A DNA stretch of 64,000 bases, from positions 1,224,132 to 1,288,131 of the forward strand of contig OY282519.1 of NCBI GenBank assembly GCA_958296405.1. Reading direction: 5' to 3'. The notes under the pieces are model-generated. The model searched no databases, was not told the origin of the DNA, and was given only the letters and a program-made list of their open reading frames with translations. Position numbers and translations under genes: made by a program. This DNA is from an uncultured Pseudomonadales bacterium. GTDB taxonomy: Bacteria; Pseudomonadota; Gammaproteobacteria; Pseudomonadales; Azotimanducaceae. Shown here piece after piece: positions 17,470 to 27,397 of the stretch. Position 1 is the stretch's first letter, and the number at the start of each line of letters is the position of its first letter.

Positions 17470-17682
17470 CTAGGCGATCTTCACGAGCAGCATGCCGAGG
17501 GTGGCGAGGACGCCGGTGGCGATCACCGACGAGACGCCGAGCAGGGCGCCTTGGCGGGCGCGGAGCACGGCGAGCTCGCGCTCGACGGCCTCGATGCGGG
17601 GGTAGAGCTCGCGCCAGCGCAGGTCGCACTTCTTCTCGTGCTTCTTGTGGGCGCGGCGCCAGAACTGGTCGCCGGCGGACAT
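17470..17682 (-). CDS. Small coiled-coil/TM phage protein, 70 aa
   Basis: The N-terminal charged region (FWRRAHKKHEKKCDLRWREL) and coiled coil (RIEAVERELAVLRARQGALL) are followed by one C-terminal TM helix. This resembles small XhlA/holin-associated proteins by layout only. It is the last gene of the late operon. Confidence 0.72.
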   Translation of the reverse strand: MSAGDQFWRRAHKKHEKKCDLRWRELYPRIEAVERELAVLRARQGALLGVSSVIATGVLATLGMLLVKIA

Positions 17683-17732
17683 GGCCGGGGGATTCTAGCG
17701 GCGGCGGCGCCGCGGCTTCCTCCGTTCCCCCT

Positions 17733-18161
17733 TCAGCGGGCGAGCTCCTCGGCGAGGACGATGGCGGCGACGACGCCTTGGGGGCGCTTCTCGGCGAGGC
17801 GGTGCTGGCGCAGGAACGCCACTTCGGGGGAGTACTGGCGGCGCACGCGCTCGATGCAGTCCGGCGTCCACGGGCGGGCGGCGACGATGCGGGTGGGCAC
17901 GCCGAGGGCGTCGAGGGCGCCGCGCAGCATGCCGTGCAGGCGCTGCTCGGCGGCGTCCCAGCCGCTGGCCGGCGCCTCCAGGGCGGCGAGGGTGCGCGGG
18001 CGGTAGACGAGCTCCATGAGCGGGTCGAGGTCGAGGCGGCCGCCGGCGTCGCTGGGCAGGCGGCCGGCGGCGGCCTCGCCGTCGCCGTAGATCACCGCCC
18101 AGCCGCCGCCGCCGGCGGCGGTGAGGCCGAGCCGGCGCGGGTCCATCTCCATGCCCCTCAC
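17733..18161 (-). CDS. Late protein after tail tip, 142 aa
   Basis: The GTG overlaps the tail-tip stop as GTGA. It contains LDPLMELVYRPRTLAALEAP and HGMLRGALDALGVPTRIVAA, with a soluble alpha/beta look. It may be a tail-associated or tail-assembly protein by position. No family recognised. Confidence 0.72.
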   Translation of the reverse strand: MRGMEMDPRRLGLTAAGGGGWAVIYGDGEAAAGRLPSDAGGRLDLDPLMELVYRPRTLAALEAPASGWDAAEQRLHGMLRGALDALGVPTRIVAARPWTPDCIERVRRQYSPEVAFLRQHRLAEKRPQGVVAAIVLAEELAR

Positions 18162-21100
18162 GCCTCGATGGAGAGCTGCGCCGCGACGCCGGAGGCGGCG
18201 GCGCGGGCGCAGAACGCGGCCGCCTGGGCGCTGTTGGCGGGCGTCCAGAGGTAGGGCTCGGTCGCGTCCGCGGCGGCGGTTCCGGGCGCGGCGGGGCCGG
18301 CGACGCGCAGGGTGGAGCCGGCGCCGGCCCCGGAGCGCAGCCGGATGGCGGCGCCGCGCTCCCAGGCGTCGGTGAGCTGCCGCGCCGCGGCCGGGCTGGC
18401 GGCGGTGTTGAGCTGCATGGCGCCGTCCGAGCGCACCATGAGCAGCGAGACCTGCGCGGCGGCGTTGGCGGCGCCCCAGGCGGGCAGGGTCGAGGGCAGG
18501 CCGTGGCTGGCGCCCCAGAACAGGTGGCCGCCGGCCTTGAGGCCGCCGGCGAGGGCCGCCTCCACCACCTGCCTCGTCGTCGCCGTGCCGGTGACCGTCG
18601 CGGCGCCGTCGCCCCAGGCGGCGGCGGAGGGGCCGGAGGAGGCGAGGGCGTGGCCGTCGAAGTAGACGACGCGGCGCGACCCCGCGGTCGAGTCGAACGC
18701 GGAATGCACCCGCCACCGCGCCCAGCGGGCGCCCTTGCGCAGCTCCAGCAGGTCGCCGGGGCCGAGCGTCCGCAGCGCCGCGAGGCGGTCGGTCCCGCCG
18801 GCGTCGCGCCGGTGCAGCGCGATGCCGTCGGCGCGCAGGCGGATGTCGTCGAACGTGGGGCCGTCGCGCACCTGGTCGTGCTGGCTCCAGTCGAGGATGG
18901 CGTACTCGCCCCGGGCGTCCACGCCGCTGGCGCCGTCGCTGGTGGGGCGGACGTCGTCGTAGGAGAGCTGGAAGCGCCGCGCCGCGGCGGAGCGCTTGCG
19001 GAGCAGGGCGGGGGCGCCCCAGGCGCCGGCGGCGTGGAAGGCGCCGCCGCGGAACCGGCGGACGCGGGTGGAGCGCCAGACGTCCTGGCCGGCGGCCGGC
19101 GCGGGCGCGGCGCGCGCCCAGCCGGCCGGGGCGTGCTCCTCGGCGTCCTCGCCGCCCGTCGGCGCCGGCGGCTTGGCGGCGGCGAGGCGGTAGGCGTCGT
19201 CGTAGCCCTGGGTGGCGGCGCCGGTGGGGCTGCGCAGGCGCGTCGGCGCCTCCCACGGCGTCGCGGAGGCGAACGCGCCGCCGCGCCGGGTGCGGGTGCG
19301 CTGCGAGCGCCACTCGCTCTGCCCGGCGGTGGGCGCCTGGCGGGAGCGCGACCAGCCGGCGGGCAGGTGCTCCTCGGCGTCCGCGCCGCCGGCGGGCGTG
19401 GCCGGCCGCGCCGCGGCGAGGCGGTGGATGGAATCGCGGTCGGTGGACTCGGCGGCCGCCCCCCAGGCGCGCCAGAGGGCGGCGCCGCCGGCGGTCCCCG
19501 GCGCGTTGGCGGCCGTCGCGGCGTGGGCGGACACGGCCGCGTGGGCGGCGAGCGGGGCGCCGTGCAGCACGGCGTCGCCGGCGGCGTAGTCCCGCCCGGC
19601 GAGCCACAGCGTGGGCGCCGCCGGCGGCGCCGGCGGGCGCGAGAAGCCGAACTCGATGGCGTCCGAGGCGGCCCAGAACGCGCCGCCGCTGCCGGCGTCC
19701 GTGGAGACGTGCTCGACGCCCATCTTGAACGTCGCGCCGGAGACGGCGGCGGAGGTGATCCGCCAGGCCACCCACTCGTCCGGGTCCTCGGCGGCGTCGA
19801 GGCCCACCAGCGAGTCGCCGGCCCGCACCGTCGGGAAGTACCTGGCGCGCTCGCCGGCGTCCGCGCCGCCGAGCTCGACGTGCGTGACGATGCCGTCGTA
19901 GTCCCAGCCTTCGATCATGCCGATGCGGAGGCCGGACTCGGTGAGCAGCGCGTAGTCGCCGGCGGCGGCGGGCGCGGCGGCGCGGACGCGGCGGCCGGCG
20001 GCGAAGCGGACGGCGACGCCGGGGGCGCCGGGCCGGCCGTCCTCGCCCTCCAGCCGCACCGGCGCCTGCCAGGCGTAGTCCGCGCCGTCGGCGGGGCGCT
20101 GCCCCACGGAGGCCCAGACGGCGCCGGCGCCGGCCGGCACGGCGGCCACGCCGTCCACCCAGCCGGCGGGGACGGCGGCGGACGGCGCCGGCGTGGCCGG
20201 GGCGCCGGCGGAACGCTGGTAGACGATGTTCACGTCGCCCTCGCGGGCGGCCGGGAACGGCGCGGACCAGTCGCCGGCGGCGGCGGTCCAGAGGTCGCCG
20301 CCGAGGGCGTCGGCGGTGGCGGCGCTGGCGTAGGCCACCTGGTTGGGCGCGCGCCCGGCGGGGAACGCGGCGGACCAGCCGGGCGGCGGCGTGAACGCGC
20401 CCGAAGAGAACCGGAACGAGCCGCCGACGGGCGCCGCGGGGGCCGCCGCGCCGGCGGCGGCGAGGCGGTAGGCGGTGAGCTCGAAGTAGGTCCTCGCGCC
20501 GCCGCCGAGGCGCGCCGGGGGCGCGGCCGCGGCCGGGCGGGCGGCCACCGTGTCGTCGTAGTCCTCCGCCGAGTACTCGGCGGCGGCGATCTCCACGTGG
20601 CCGGACTCGAGGCGCCGCCGCGACAGCACCCGGCAGGTGGACAGGACGCCGCGGCGGCGGATGGACACCGGGTCGCCGACGGCGAGGCGGTCGAGGTCGG
20701 CGTGGCCGCGGAAGCGGTGCTGGACGGCGGCGCGGCGCAGCTTCGCCAGCCGCTCGGCGGCCTCGCGCTTGGCCTGGCTGTGGCGGGTGACGCCGGGCAG
20801 CCGCACCCGCGAGGCGCGGCGCGGCACGGCGCCCGTCGCCACGCCGGGCAGCTCGGCGGACGCGACGGCGGACGCCCACACGGCGCCGGCGGCGTCCACG
20901 TGCTCCACCTCGACGGCGGTGGGCGCGGCGCGGCGGTCGGCGAAGCGGGAGGCGAAGCTGCCCTCCACCCAGTCGCCGCCGTCGAGGGCCGCGGCCGTGC
21001 CGGGCACCGTGAGGCCGTCGTCGAGCGCCGCGGCGCGCGCCACGGACGCCTCGAGGCGGGCGCTGCCGAGGCTCAGCGCCGCCTTCGGCAGCGACCACAG

Positions 21101-22783
21101 CAGCTCGGCGAGGGCGCGGCTGGCGGGCGTCCACTCGGTGGCGGCGTACGGGTCGTCGCGGCCGGCCAGCGGCAGCGACGCGGCGAGCTTGCGGCCGCCG
21201 GCGGCGACGCGGACGCAGATCGCCAGCCGGTCCTCGCCGGCGAGGGCCTCGGCGGCGGAGTCCCACAGCGGGCCGGCGGTGAGGCCGACCTGGAACAGCG
21301 GGACGCCGAGCGCCGGGTTCCGGGCGATGACGCGGCCGACGCGCACCGTCGCGGCGCCGCCGGCGACGAGCCGCGCCGGCAGCGCCGGCATGCCGTCGCC
21401 GGCGACGTAGCGCAGGTTGCCGTCCGCGTTCTGCCACGCGGGCTGGGCGTCGGCGGCGCCGGACCAGAGGATGTCCGGCGAGTCCGCCGGGGAGGCGAAG
21501 GCGGAGACGCGGGCGCCGGCCGGCGGGCGGTCCGGCGCGGCGCGCCACATGCCGCCGTCGCGGTGGATCCAGCCGCCGCAGTAGGCGGCGAGGATCTGCA
21601 GCCACTGGCGCGCCGGCAGGGCGCGGTCCATGACCAGGCCGATCGTCCGGCGCGGCTCGGCGGCGTCGCCTTCGCCGACGCGCTCGTCGCAGGCCGCGGC
21701 GAGGGCCGCGAAGTCCGCCGCGCTGGCGGCGCCGCCGAGGCCGGCCGGGTGCTCGGCGAAGTGGCGGGCGGCGTGGGCGGGGTTGGCGCTCCACGCGCCG
21801 GCGTTGGTCTTCATGCCGCGCACCGTGCCCGTGATGGCGGGGAACGAGGGGTAGTCCGCGTCGGCCCACGCGAGGACGCTGTAAGCGACGCCGATCCGCC
21901 CGCCGGGGTGGTCGAGCACGAGCGCGTCGGCGTATCCCTCGATGGCGGCGGCGAGCGTCGGGTCGGCGGCCTGCGCGGCCGCGCCCAGGTGGTGGGTTTG
22001 GCTGGCGCCGGCGGCCGGGGCGGCGCCGTCGAGCAGGACGGCGACGGACTCGACGGGGCCGAGGCACCAGGCGCAGCCGACGGTCCACGTCCCGGCGGAC
22101 CACGCCGCGGCGAAGATGAGCGGGTTGCACTGCGCCTCGCCGTAGACGATGGGGATGGGGCGCCCCTTGGCGAGCAGGTTGCCCGGCGCGCGCGGCGCCT
22201 GGGCGTTGAGCGCCGCCGCCGGCGCCACCGGCGAGGCCCAGTCCGGCAGGCGCCCGGGGGCGCGCGGGGCCGGCTCCGGGGGCGCCGCGGCCGGCGGCGC
22301 GGCCGCCGCGGCCTGGGCGCCGTTGTGCGCCAGCAGCAGCAGGTCGTCCGCCGGCAGGTGGTTGAACGCCGGCGGCTCGCACCGCAGCGGCGGCGAGAAG
22401 CGGTCCTCGGCGGGGGCGAGGCGCAGCGTCGCCCAGCCGCGCGCCACCTCCGCGCCGGCGACCACGCCCTCGAAGGCCACGTCGGCCGCGCCGGCCGGGG
22501 CGGCGCCGCCGAACAGCATCAGCAGCTCCGCCTCCGGGGCGGCGTCCCCGCGCAGCAGCGCCTCGAGGCCGAGCGACGCGGCGCCCTCGACGCGCACGCG
22601 CGCGGTGGCGCGGTCGCCGTCGATGGCGGGCTGGCGGATCGTGGCGGCGGCCCAGTCGTGGCCGCCGTGGCGCAGCGCCCCGCGCGAGCACAGCCGCAGC
22701 GCGCCGACGCGCAGCAGCCAGCGCGGCCGCGTCACGGCCTCGGCGGCGGCGGCGGCGTTGTGCGCGCTCAGCGCCCGCGTCAC
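18158..22783 (-). CDS. Tail tip / host-specificity protein (J-like)
   Basis: 1541 aa. The N-terminal region includes LLAKGRPIPIVYGEAQCNPL, typical of phage tail-tip proteins near the baseplate hub. The C-terminal half carries at least two tandem units of about 70 residues containing DAEEH-PAGW and WRS-R-RR-GGAF followed by APTRLR or APALLR, plus a more distant third. They probably form repeated beta domains and are candidate receptor-binding modules. The GTG at 22783 overlaps the upstream stop as GTGA. A much longer in-frame extension to 26635 runs antiparallel to nothing but reads through the tape-measure gene in another frame and is rejected. Confidence 0.85.
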   Translation of the reverse strand: MTRALSAHNAAAAAEAVTRPRWLLRVGALRLCSRGALRHGGHDWAAATIRQPAIDGDRATARVRVEGAASLGLEALLRGDAAPEAELLMLFGGAAPAGAADVAFEGVVAGAEVARGWATLRLAPAEDRFSPPLRCEPPAFNHLPADDLLLLAHNGAQAAAAAPPAAAPPEPAPRAPGRLPDWASPVAPAAALNAQAPRAPGNLLAKGRPIPIVYGEAQCNPLIFAAAWSAGTWTVGCAWCLGPVESVAVLLDGAAPAAGASQTHHLGAAAQAADPTLAAAIEGYADALVLDHPGGRIGVAYSVLAWADADYPSFPAITGTVRGMKTNAGAWSANPAHAARHFAEHPAGLGGAASAADFAALAAACDERVGEGDAAEPRRTIGLVMDRALPARQWLQILAAYCGGWIHRDGGMWRAAPDRPPAGARVSAFASPADSPDILWSGAADAQPAWQNADGNLRYVAGDGMPALPARLVAGGAATVRVGRVIARNPALGVPLFQVGLTAGPLWDSAAEALAGEDRLAICVRVAAGGRKLAASLPLAGRDDPYAATEWTPASRALAELLWSLPKAALSLGSARLEASVARAAALDDGLTVPGTAAALDGGDWVEGSFASRFADRRAAPTAVEVEHVDAAGAVWASAVASAELPGVATGAVPRRASRVRLPGVTRHSQAKREAAERLAKLRRAAVQHRFRGHADLDRLAVGDPVSIRRRGVLSTCRVLSRRRLESGHVEIAAAEYSAEDYDDTVAARPAAAAPPARLGGGARTYFELTAYRLAAAGAAAPAAPVGGSFRFSSGAFTPPPGWSAAFPAGRAPNQVAYASAATADALGGDLWTAAAGDWSAPFPAAREGDVNIVYQRSAGAPATPAPSAAVPAGWVDGVAAVPAGAGAVWASVGQRPADGADYAWQAPVRLEGEDGRPGAPGVAVRFAAGRRVRAAAPAAAGDYALLTESGLRIGMIEGWDYDGIVTHVELGGADAGERARYFPTVRAGDSLVGLDAAEDPDEWVAWRITSAAVSGATFKMGVEHVSTDAGSGGAFWAASDAIEFGFSRPPAPPAAPTLWLAGRDYAAGDAVLHGAPLAAHAAVSAHAATAANAPGTAGGAALWRAWGAAAESTDRDSIHRLAAARPATPAGGADAEEHLPAGWSRSRQAPTAGQSEWRSQRTRTRRGGAFASATPWEAPTRLRSPTGAATQGYDDAYRLAAAKPPAPTGGEDAEEHAPAGWARAAPAPAAGQDVWRSTRVRRFRGGAFHAAGAWGAPALLRKRSAAARRFQLSYDDVRPTSDGASGVDARGEYAILDWSQHDQVRDGPTFDDIRLRADGIALHRRDAGGTDRLAALRTLGPGDLLELRKGARWARWRVHSAFDSTAGSRRVVYFDGHALASSGPSAAAWGDGAATVTGTATTRQVVEAALAGGLKAGGHLFWGASHGLPSTLPAWGAANAAAQVSLLMVRSDGAMQLNTAASPAAARQLTDAWERGAAIRLRSGAGAGSTLRVAGPAAPGTAAADATEPYLWTPANSAQAAAFCARAAASGVAAQLSIEA

Positions 22784-23115
22784 GGCGGCGCGCCGAGCAG
22801 GCGGATGGAGACGGTGGCGAGGGCGCCGCGGCGCCGCGCCTCGGCGTAGTCGCGCTCCGCGAAGCGGCAGCGGTACGTCCGCCCGTCCGACGCCGCCACG
22901 TCCACCTCCGCGTCGAGGTTGGCGGCGACGAACGCGCGCAGCGCGGCCAGCTCGGCGTTGGTGACCCAGCTGTGCCGCACCGTCACCTCGTGCAGCGTGG
23001 CGGCGGCGATGGACTGGCCGCGCAGCGTGCCGTCCTCCATCGCCTCCAGCGCCGGCCGGTTCAGCGGCCGGACGTGCGTGGACTTGGGCGGCGAGCTCGG
23101 GTAGGCGGCGGGCAT
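22780..23115 (-). CDS. Minor tail protein, 111 aa
   Basis: Starts MPAAYPSSPPKSTHVRPLNR and has alternating beta segments (LHEVTVRHSWVTNAELAAL, then RTYRCRFAERDYAEAR). Its position between tape measure and tail tip is where lambda has M/L. The start at 23115 lies 7 nt after a GATAAT -10 (23128-23123), so it probably has its own leaderless promoter. The longer frame to 23241 runs through palindromic noncoding DNA. Confidence 0.78.
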   Translation of the reverse strand: MPAAYPSSPPKSTHVRPLNRPALEAMEDGTLRGQSIAAATLHEVTVRHSWVTNAELAALRAFVAANLDAEVDVAASDGRTYRCRFAERDYAEARRRGALATVSIRLLGAPP

Positions 23116-23122
23116 CGCGCGG

Positions 23123-23351
23123 ATTATCCGGCGAAGCGCCAAGCGTGTGTGCGCGCGGCGCGCGGGGGGCGGATGCGCAGGCGTCTGCGCATTGCCTGTT
23201 CTCGCGGCCACGCGTGGCCGCCGAAGCGCGTCGCCGGCCACTTTGCGTGGAATGTGGCCGCGAGGCGGGGGCCGTTGGCTGGCGAAAGTGCAGACGTTTG
23301 CACTTTGCCCGTTCAGGGGCGCTTGCCTGGCGGAAGTGCAGACGTTTGCAC
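23123..23351. promoter_or_regulatory. Internal late control region with operator-like palindromes
   Basis: In this 258-bp gap, GTGCAGACGTTTGCAC occurs at 23288-23303 and 23336-23351 (48 bp apart, inside a degenerate tandem repeat). A related palindrome TGCGCAGGCGTCTGCGCA lies at 23174-23191, a perfect palindrome GCGGCCACGCGTGGCCGC at 23204-23221, and GGCCAC-N12-GTGGCC near 23237-23260. A -10 GATAAT for the downstream tail genes sits at 23128-23123. The first motif recurs upstream of the whole late operon (40617-40632). Confidence 0.6.
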
Positions 23352-23373
23352 ATTGGCGTTCGGGGGGCGCCGG

Positions 23374-26300
23374 CTAGGCGTTGACCTCGGCCTCGGCGGG
23401 CTGGACGCCCCACAGCAGCAGCAGCTCGCTGAGCGTCGCCACGGCGCCGTCGAAGCGCTCGGCGGCGTCCCGCATGCGCGCCGCGGCGGCGGCCTGGTCC
23501 TCGGCGGCGCCGCCCTGGGCGTCGGCGGCGTCGCGCTGCCGGCCGCCGGCGGCGTCCTGCTTGTCGGCGGCGGCGCGCTGCCTGTCGGCGGCCTCGCCCA
23601 GCGCCTGGGCGCCGGCCAGGAACGCGTCGCCGGCGGCGGCCACCTCGGCCTCGTCGGCGGCGAGCTGGCCGCGGCCGCGCTCGATGGCGGCCTGGGCGGC
23701 GGTGGCCACCTCGTCGAGGAACGCCACCAGCCCCTCGGCCATCGCGGCGCGCTGGCCGGGGCCCAAGAGCCGCCACGCGGCGGCCACGGCGTCGTTGGCC
23801 TCGCGGGCGAGGCGGGCGATCTCGTCCGGGCCGGAGGCGCCGCCGAGCGCGGCCAGCGCCGCCTCGGCGACGCCGGTGAGGTGCGCGTACTGCTCCTCGG
23901 GGCTGCGCAGGCTGGAGCGGATGGACTCCACCGTGCCGCCGATGAGGGCGTCCACGTCGGCGCTGAGCGCCCGGTACGCGAGGGCGAGCTGCGCCGCCGC
24001 CCGCTTCTGCGCCAAGAGCGCCTCCGCGAGGGCGTTCAGCGAGTCCGCCCCGGAGAGGCCGCGGCCGGCGATCTCGATGGCCTCGTCCGAGAGCGCCCGG
24101 TAGCTCTCGGCCAGGCTGCGCTGGCCGGCGAGCAGCCCGTCCACCGCGGCGCCCACGTCGGCGATCACGTCGACGCCGAGCAGCTTGTCGACCTGCAGCG
24201 CCGCGCCGAACGCGGCGGCGAGCTCCTCGGCGTCGCCCTCGATGCGGTCCAGCGCCCGCTTGACGCGCTCCGGCAGGGCGTCGCCGACGGCGTCGATCCA
24301 GCCCTCGACGAACAGGCGCGCCTGCTGCTCGGGGGTGGCGGCGCTGCCGGCGGAGGCGCCGAAGTACGAGTTCGTGCCGCCGCGGTCGTCGGCGCTGCGC
24401 CCGGTGCCGAGCTGGCGCCCGGAGAGGTCGACGTCGACGCCGGCGGCGCGCGCCGCGGCGGTGAGCCCGGCGTCGATGCCGAGCAGCAGGTCCGCGAACT
24501 CCTTGGCGGCGGCCTTGTCGCCGCGCCGGGCGAACGGCGTGAACTCCAGCCCGGAGGCGCCGCGGCGGGTGTCGCCGAGGCGCTCGCCCCGGTTGTTGAC
24601 GCCGCGGAAGCCCCGGTTCGGGGTGACGAACGCGCCGACGTTGGCGCGGGTGAAGCCGTCGCCGCCGAACGCGGCGTCGAGCAGGCTGCCGACGAACGCG
24701 CCGACGGCGCCGCCGACGGGGCCGCCGAAGACGGAGCCGAGCACGCTGCCGGCGGTGGACAGGTGGCTGTTCTCCGCCTGCTTGCCGAACAGCCCCTCGC
24801 CGACGGCGTTGCCGGCGAACCCGCCGGCGAACGACCACAGCGAGCCCTTGGCGAGGTCGGCGAAGCTGAAGTTGGCCTGCAGCAGGTCGGCGAACCCGCG
24901 CGCCCCGGCGCCGTGCGAGGCGGCGAAGCGGGCCATGTCGACGCCGAGTTCGGCGAGGTAGCCGTAGGCGCCGGCGCGGCCGCGGTCCGTGTCGAGCGCG
25001 AGGCCGCCGGCGACGGCGGCGAGGTTGCCGCCGCTGAACAGCGCCGCGAGGTCGGGCCCGCCGCCGCCGGCCCCGCCGCCGGCGGCGCCGCCGAGGCCGC
25101 GCAGGCGGCCGAGGTCCAGCCCGGTGAGGCGCTCCAGCAGCGGCAGCAGCCGGGCGCTGGAGGCGGCGTGCGCGTCGGCGGCGTCGGCGGCGTCGCGGTT
25201 GGCGTCCGCCTCGCGGCCGAGGCCGTCCACCGCCGCGTCGCGGATGGCGGCCAGCTTCTCCATCGCGGCGGCCGCGCGCTCGCGCGCCTCGGCCTCCGGG
25301 ATCAGGCCGTCGTCCACCATCGCCTGCAGCGCGGCCGTCACCGCGGCCGCGGCGTCGGCGTAAGCCTCCTGCGCGGCGCGCGCCGGCTCCAGCTGGTCGA
25401 GCAGCCGGCGGCCCTCGTCGGCGAGCGCCCGCTTCGCGGCGGCGGCGTCCTCGTCGGCGCGCGCCGCCTCCCCCTGGCGCTCGATCCACGCGGCCAGCGC
25501 CTCGCCGGCCGCGTCGATGGAGAGCCCTTGGGCGCGGTAGCTCGCGGCGAGGGCGGCCGCCGCGGCCTCCCGCGAGGCGTCCGCCTTGGCGCCGTGCCGC
25601 GCCTGGGCGACGAGCTTGGCGCGGGCGGCGTAGGCGCGCCCGGCGGTGGCGTTCTCCGCCTGCAGGGCGGCGTCGAGGTCGCGGCGCTGGGCGGCGAGCG
25701 CCGGCTCCAGCTGGCCGAGCAGCCGGCGGCCGGCGTCGGCCGAGCGGTCCCGCGCGGCGGCGGCGCGGCTCGCGGCGGCGGCCTCCTCGCGGTGCGTCGC
25801 CGCGAGGCGCGCCATGGCGCCGGCGGCGGCCTGGCCGACGACGCCCTGCTCCGCCAGCGCGGCGGCCAGCCGCGCCGCCTCCTCGCGCTGCGCGGCCTGC
25901 AGCGGCGCGGCGGCGGCGAGGCGGCCGCCGAACTCCGCCTCCACGGCGGCCAGCGCGGCGGTGGCGTCGGCCAGCTCCGAGCGCCCTTGGCCGACGGCGG
26001 CCTCCATGCCGGCGACCTCGCGTTGGGCTTCGGCGATCCGGTCGATCAGCGCGAGGCGCTCGGCCTCCTTTTCGCCGAGCGGGAAGCTGTCTGGGTCCGG
26101 GGGCCGGCGCGGCGCCTTGTAGCCGGGGGGCCGATCTGACAGGCGAGGCGTGAAGCGCCACTCCTGCATCTGGCGCATGTGCTCGGCGGGGTCGCGGACG
26201 GCGTCCAGGTCGCGCTCGCGCGCGGCCAGCTCGCGGCGCAGCCCCGCCAGCGTCGCCTTGGCGGACTCGACCTGCTGGCGCTGCCCGGCCTCGGACAGCT

Positions 26301-27387
26301 CGCGGAACTTCGGCGGCAGGCCGTCCAGCGCCCGGCCGAACTCGTAGGTCGCCTCGGCGGCGTCGCGGGAGCGGGTGGCGAAGAAGCCGATCGCCAGCGC
26401 CGCCGCGGCCGCGATGCCCAAAGGCCCGCCGAGCAGGGCGAGGAACCGGGACGCGGCGCCGAAGCGGGCCATGGCCGCGGACGCCGCGGTCAGCGCCTTG
26501 GCCAAGCCGAACTTCTGCAGGGTCGCCGCGGCCGCCACCGCCGCGAGGCCGACGACCGCGGCGCTGGCCGCCTCGGCGGCGGCCTCCATGCCGCCCAGCG
26601 CCTGCACCGCGGACTGCACGAAGTCGCCGAACCACTCCACCGTCGGCGCGAACGCGGCGGCCATCTGGATGGACAGCCCCGCGCTGGCGACGCCGAGCCG
26701 CGAGATGGCGTCGTTGGCGGCCTCGACGTCCGCCGCGGCGACGGCGCCGAGCGCCGTGCCGAACAGCTCCGCCTCGCGGCGGGCGCGCGCCATCGTCGCG
26801 GCTTCCGTCTGGATCAGGGTGGCGAGCTGCCCCGCGCCGCGGCCCAGCACCTCCTGCGCCCGGGCGCTGCGCAGCGTCGGGTTCTCGATGGCGGCCAGCG
26901 CCGCGGCCACCTCGGAGAACGCCTCGGCCGGCGACAGCGACAGCATGCGCTGCACGTCCAGCCCCAGCCGGCCGAGCGAGCCGGCCGCCTCCGCCGAGCC
27001 GCGCGCGGCGTCGCCGAAGGTGCGGCTCATGCGCTCGATGGCGGCCGTCACCGCCTCCTGCGAGGCGCCGGAGAGCTCGGCGGCGCGCTGGAACGCGGCC
27101 ACGTCCTCGGTGGCGACGCCGAGCCGCCGCGACAGCTTGGCCATCGCGTCCGCCGCCTCGAAGCCGCCGGCGACGAAGCGGGCGGCCTTGAACGCGGCCA
27201 TGCCGGCCGCCGCGCCGGCGGCGGCGGTCGCGACCCCGCGCAGCCCGACGTCGAAGCCGGTGGCCGCCTTGGCGGCGGCGCGCAGCCGGCCGTCCAGCGA
27301 GCCGGCGGCCAGGTCCGCGTCCTTGAACGCCTGCTTCGCGCCCTTGGCGTCGCCCTTCAGCAGGAACCGGATGACGCTGTCAGCCAT
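23374..27387 (-). CDS. Tail tape-measure protein
   Basis: 1337 aa, setting tail length. The N-terminus (SVIRFLLKGDAKGAKQAFKD) and the following AGAAAGMAAFKAARF, then AKLSRRLGVATEDVAAFQRAAE, are typical of tape-measure proteins. Hydrophobic segments lie near residues 200-350 and 830-900 (GSVFGGPVGGAVGAFVGSLL), with long Ala-rich coiled stretches between. It is the longest gene after the tail tip and lies downstream of G/GT as in lambda H. The two are separated by antisense cargo genes. Confidence 0.93.
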   Translation of the reverse strand: MADSVIRFLLKGDAKGAKQAFKDADLAAGSLDGRLRAAAKAATGFDVGLRGVATAAAGAAAGMAAFKAARFVAGGFEAADAMAKLSRRLGVATEDVAAFQRAAELSGASQEAVTAAIERMSRTFGDAARGSAEAAGSLGRLGLDVQRMLSLSPAEAFSEVAAALAAIENPTLRSARAQEVLGRGAGQLATLIQTEAATMARARREAELFGTALGAVAAADVEAANDAISRLGVASAGLSIQMAAAFAPTVEWFGDFVQSAVQALGGMEAAAEAASAAVVGLAAVAAAATLQKFGLAKALTAASAAMARFGAASRFLALLGGPLGIAAAAALAIGFFATRSRDAAEATYEFGRALDGLPPKFRELSEAGQRQQVESAKATLAGLRRELAARERDLDAVRDPAEHMRQMQEWRFTPRLSDRPPGYKAPRRPPDPDSFPLGEKEAERLALIDRIAEAQREVAGMEAAVGQGRSELADATAALAAVEAEFGGRLAAAAPLQAAQREEAARLAAALAEQGVVGQAAAGAMARLAATHREEAAAASRAAAARDRSADAGRRLLGQLEPALAAQRRDLDAALQAENATAGRAYAARAKLVAQARHGAKADASREAAAAALAASYRAQGLSIDAAGEALAAWIERQGEAARADEDAAAAKRALADEGRRLLDQLEPARAAQEAYADAAAAVTAALQAMVDDGLIPEAEARERAAAAMEKLAAIRDAAVDGLGREADANRDAADAADAHAASSARLLPLLERLTGLDLGRLRGLGGAAGGGAGGGGPDLAALFSGGNLAAVAGGLALDTDRGRAGAYGYLAELGVDMARFAASHGAGARGFADLLQANFSFADLAKGSLWSFAGGFAGNAVGEGLFGKQAENSHLSTAGSVLGSVFGGPVGGAVGAFVGSLLDAAFGGDGFTRANVGAFVTPNRGFRGVNNRGERLGDTRRGASGLEFTPFARRGDKAAAKEFADLLLGIDAGLTAAARAAGVDVDLSGRQLGTGRSADDRGGTNSYFGASAGSAATPEQQARLFVEGWIDAVGDALPERVKRALDRIEGDAEELAAAFGAALQVDKLLGVDVIADVGAAVDGLLAGQRSLAESYRALSDEAIEIAGRGLSGADSLNALAEALLAQKRAAAQLALAYRALSADVDALIGGTVESIRSSLRSPEEQYAHLTGVAEAALAALGGASGPDEIARLAREANDAVAAAWRLLGPGQRAAMAEGLVAFLDEVATAAQAAIERGRGQLAADEAEVAAAGDAFLAGAQALGEAADRQRAAADKQDAAGGRQRDAADAQGGAAEDQAAAAARMRDAAERFDGAVATLSELLLLWGVQPAEAEVNA

Positions 27388-27397
27388 CGGCCCGCCC

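Noticed and set aside
18503-22849. A 1448-aa plus-strand open frame
   Set aside because: Gly/Ala/Arg low complexity antisense to the tail-tip gene, a consequence of very high GC.
18158-26635. A 2825-aa minus-strand open frame spanning tail tip and tape-measure region
   Set aside because: Only the part from GTG 22783 has protein-like sequence. The upstream part is Arg/Pro shadow of the tape-measure gene in another frame and includes the palindromic gap.
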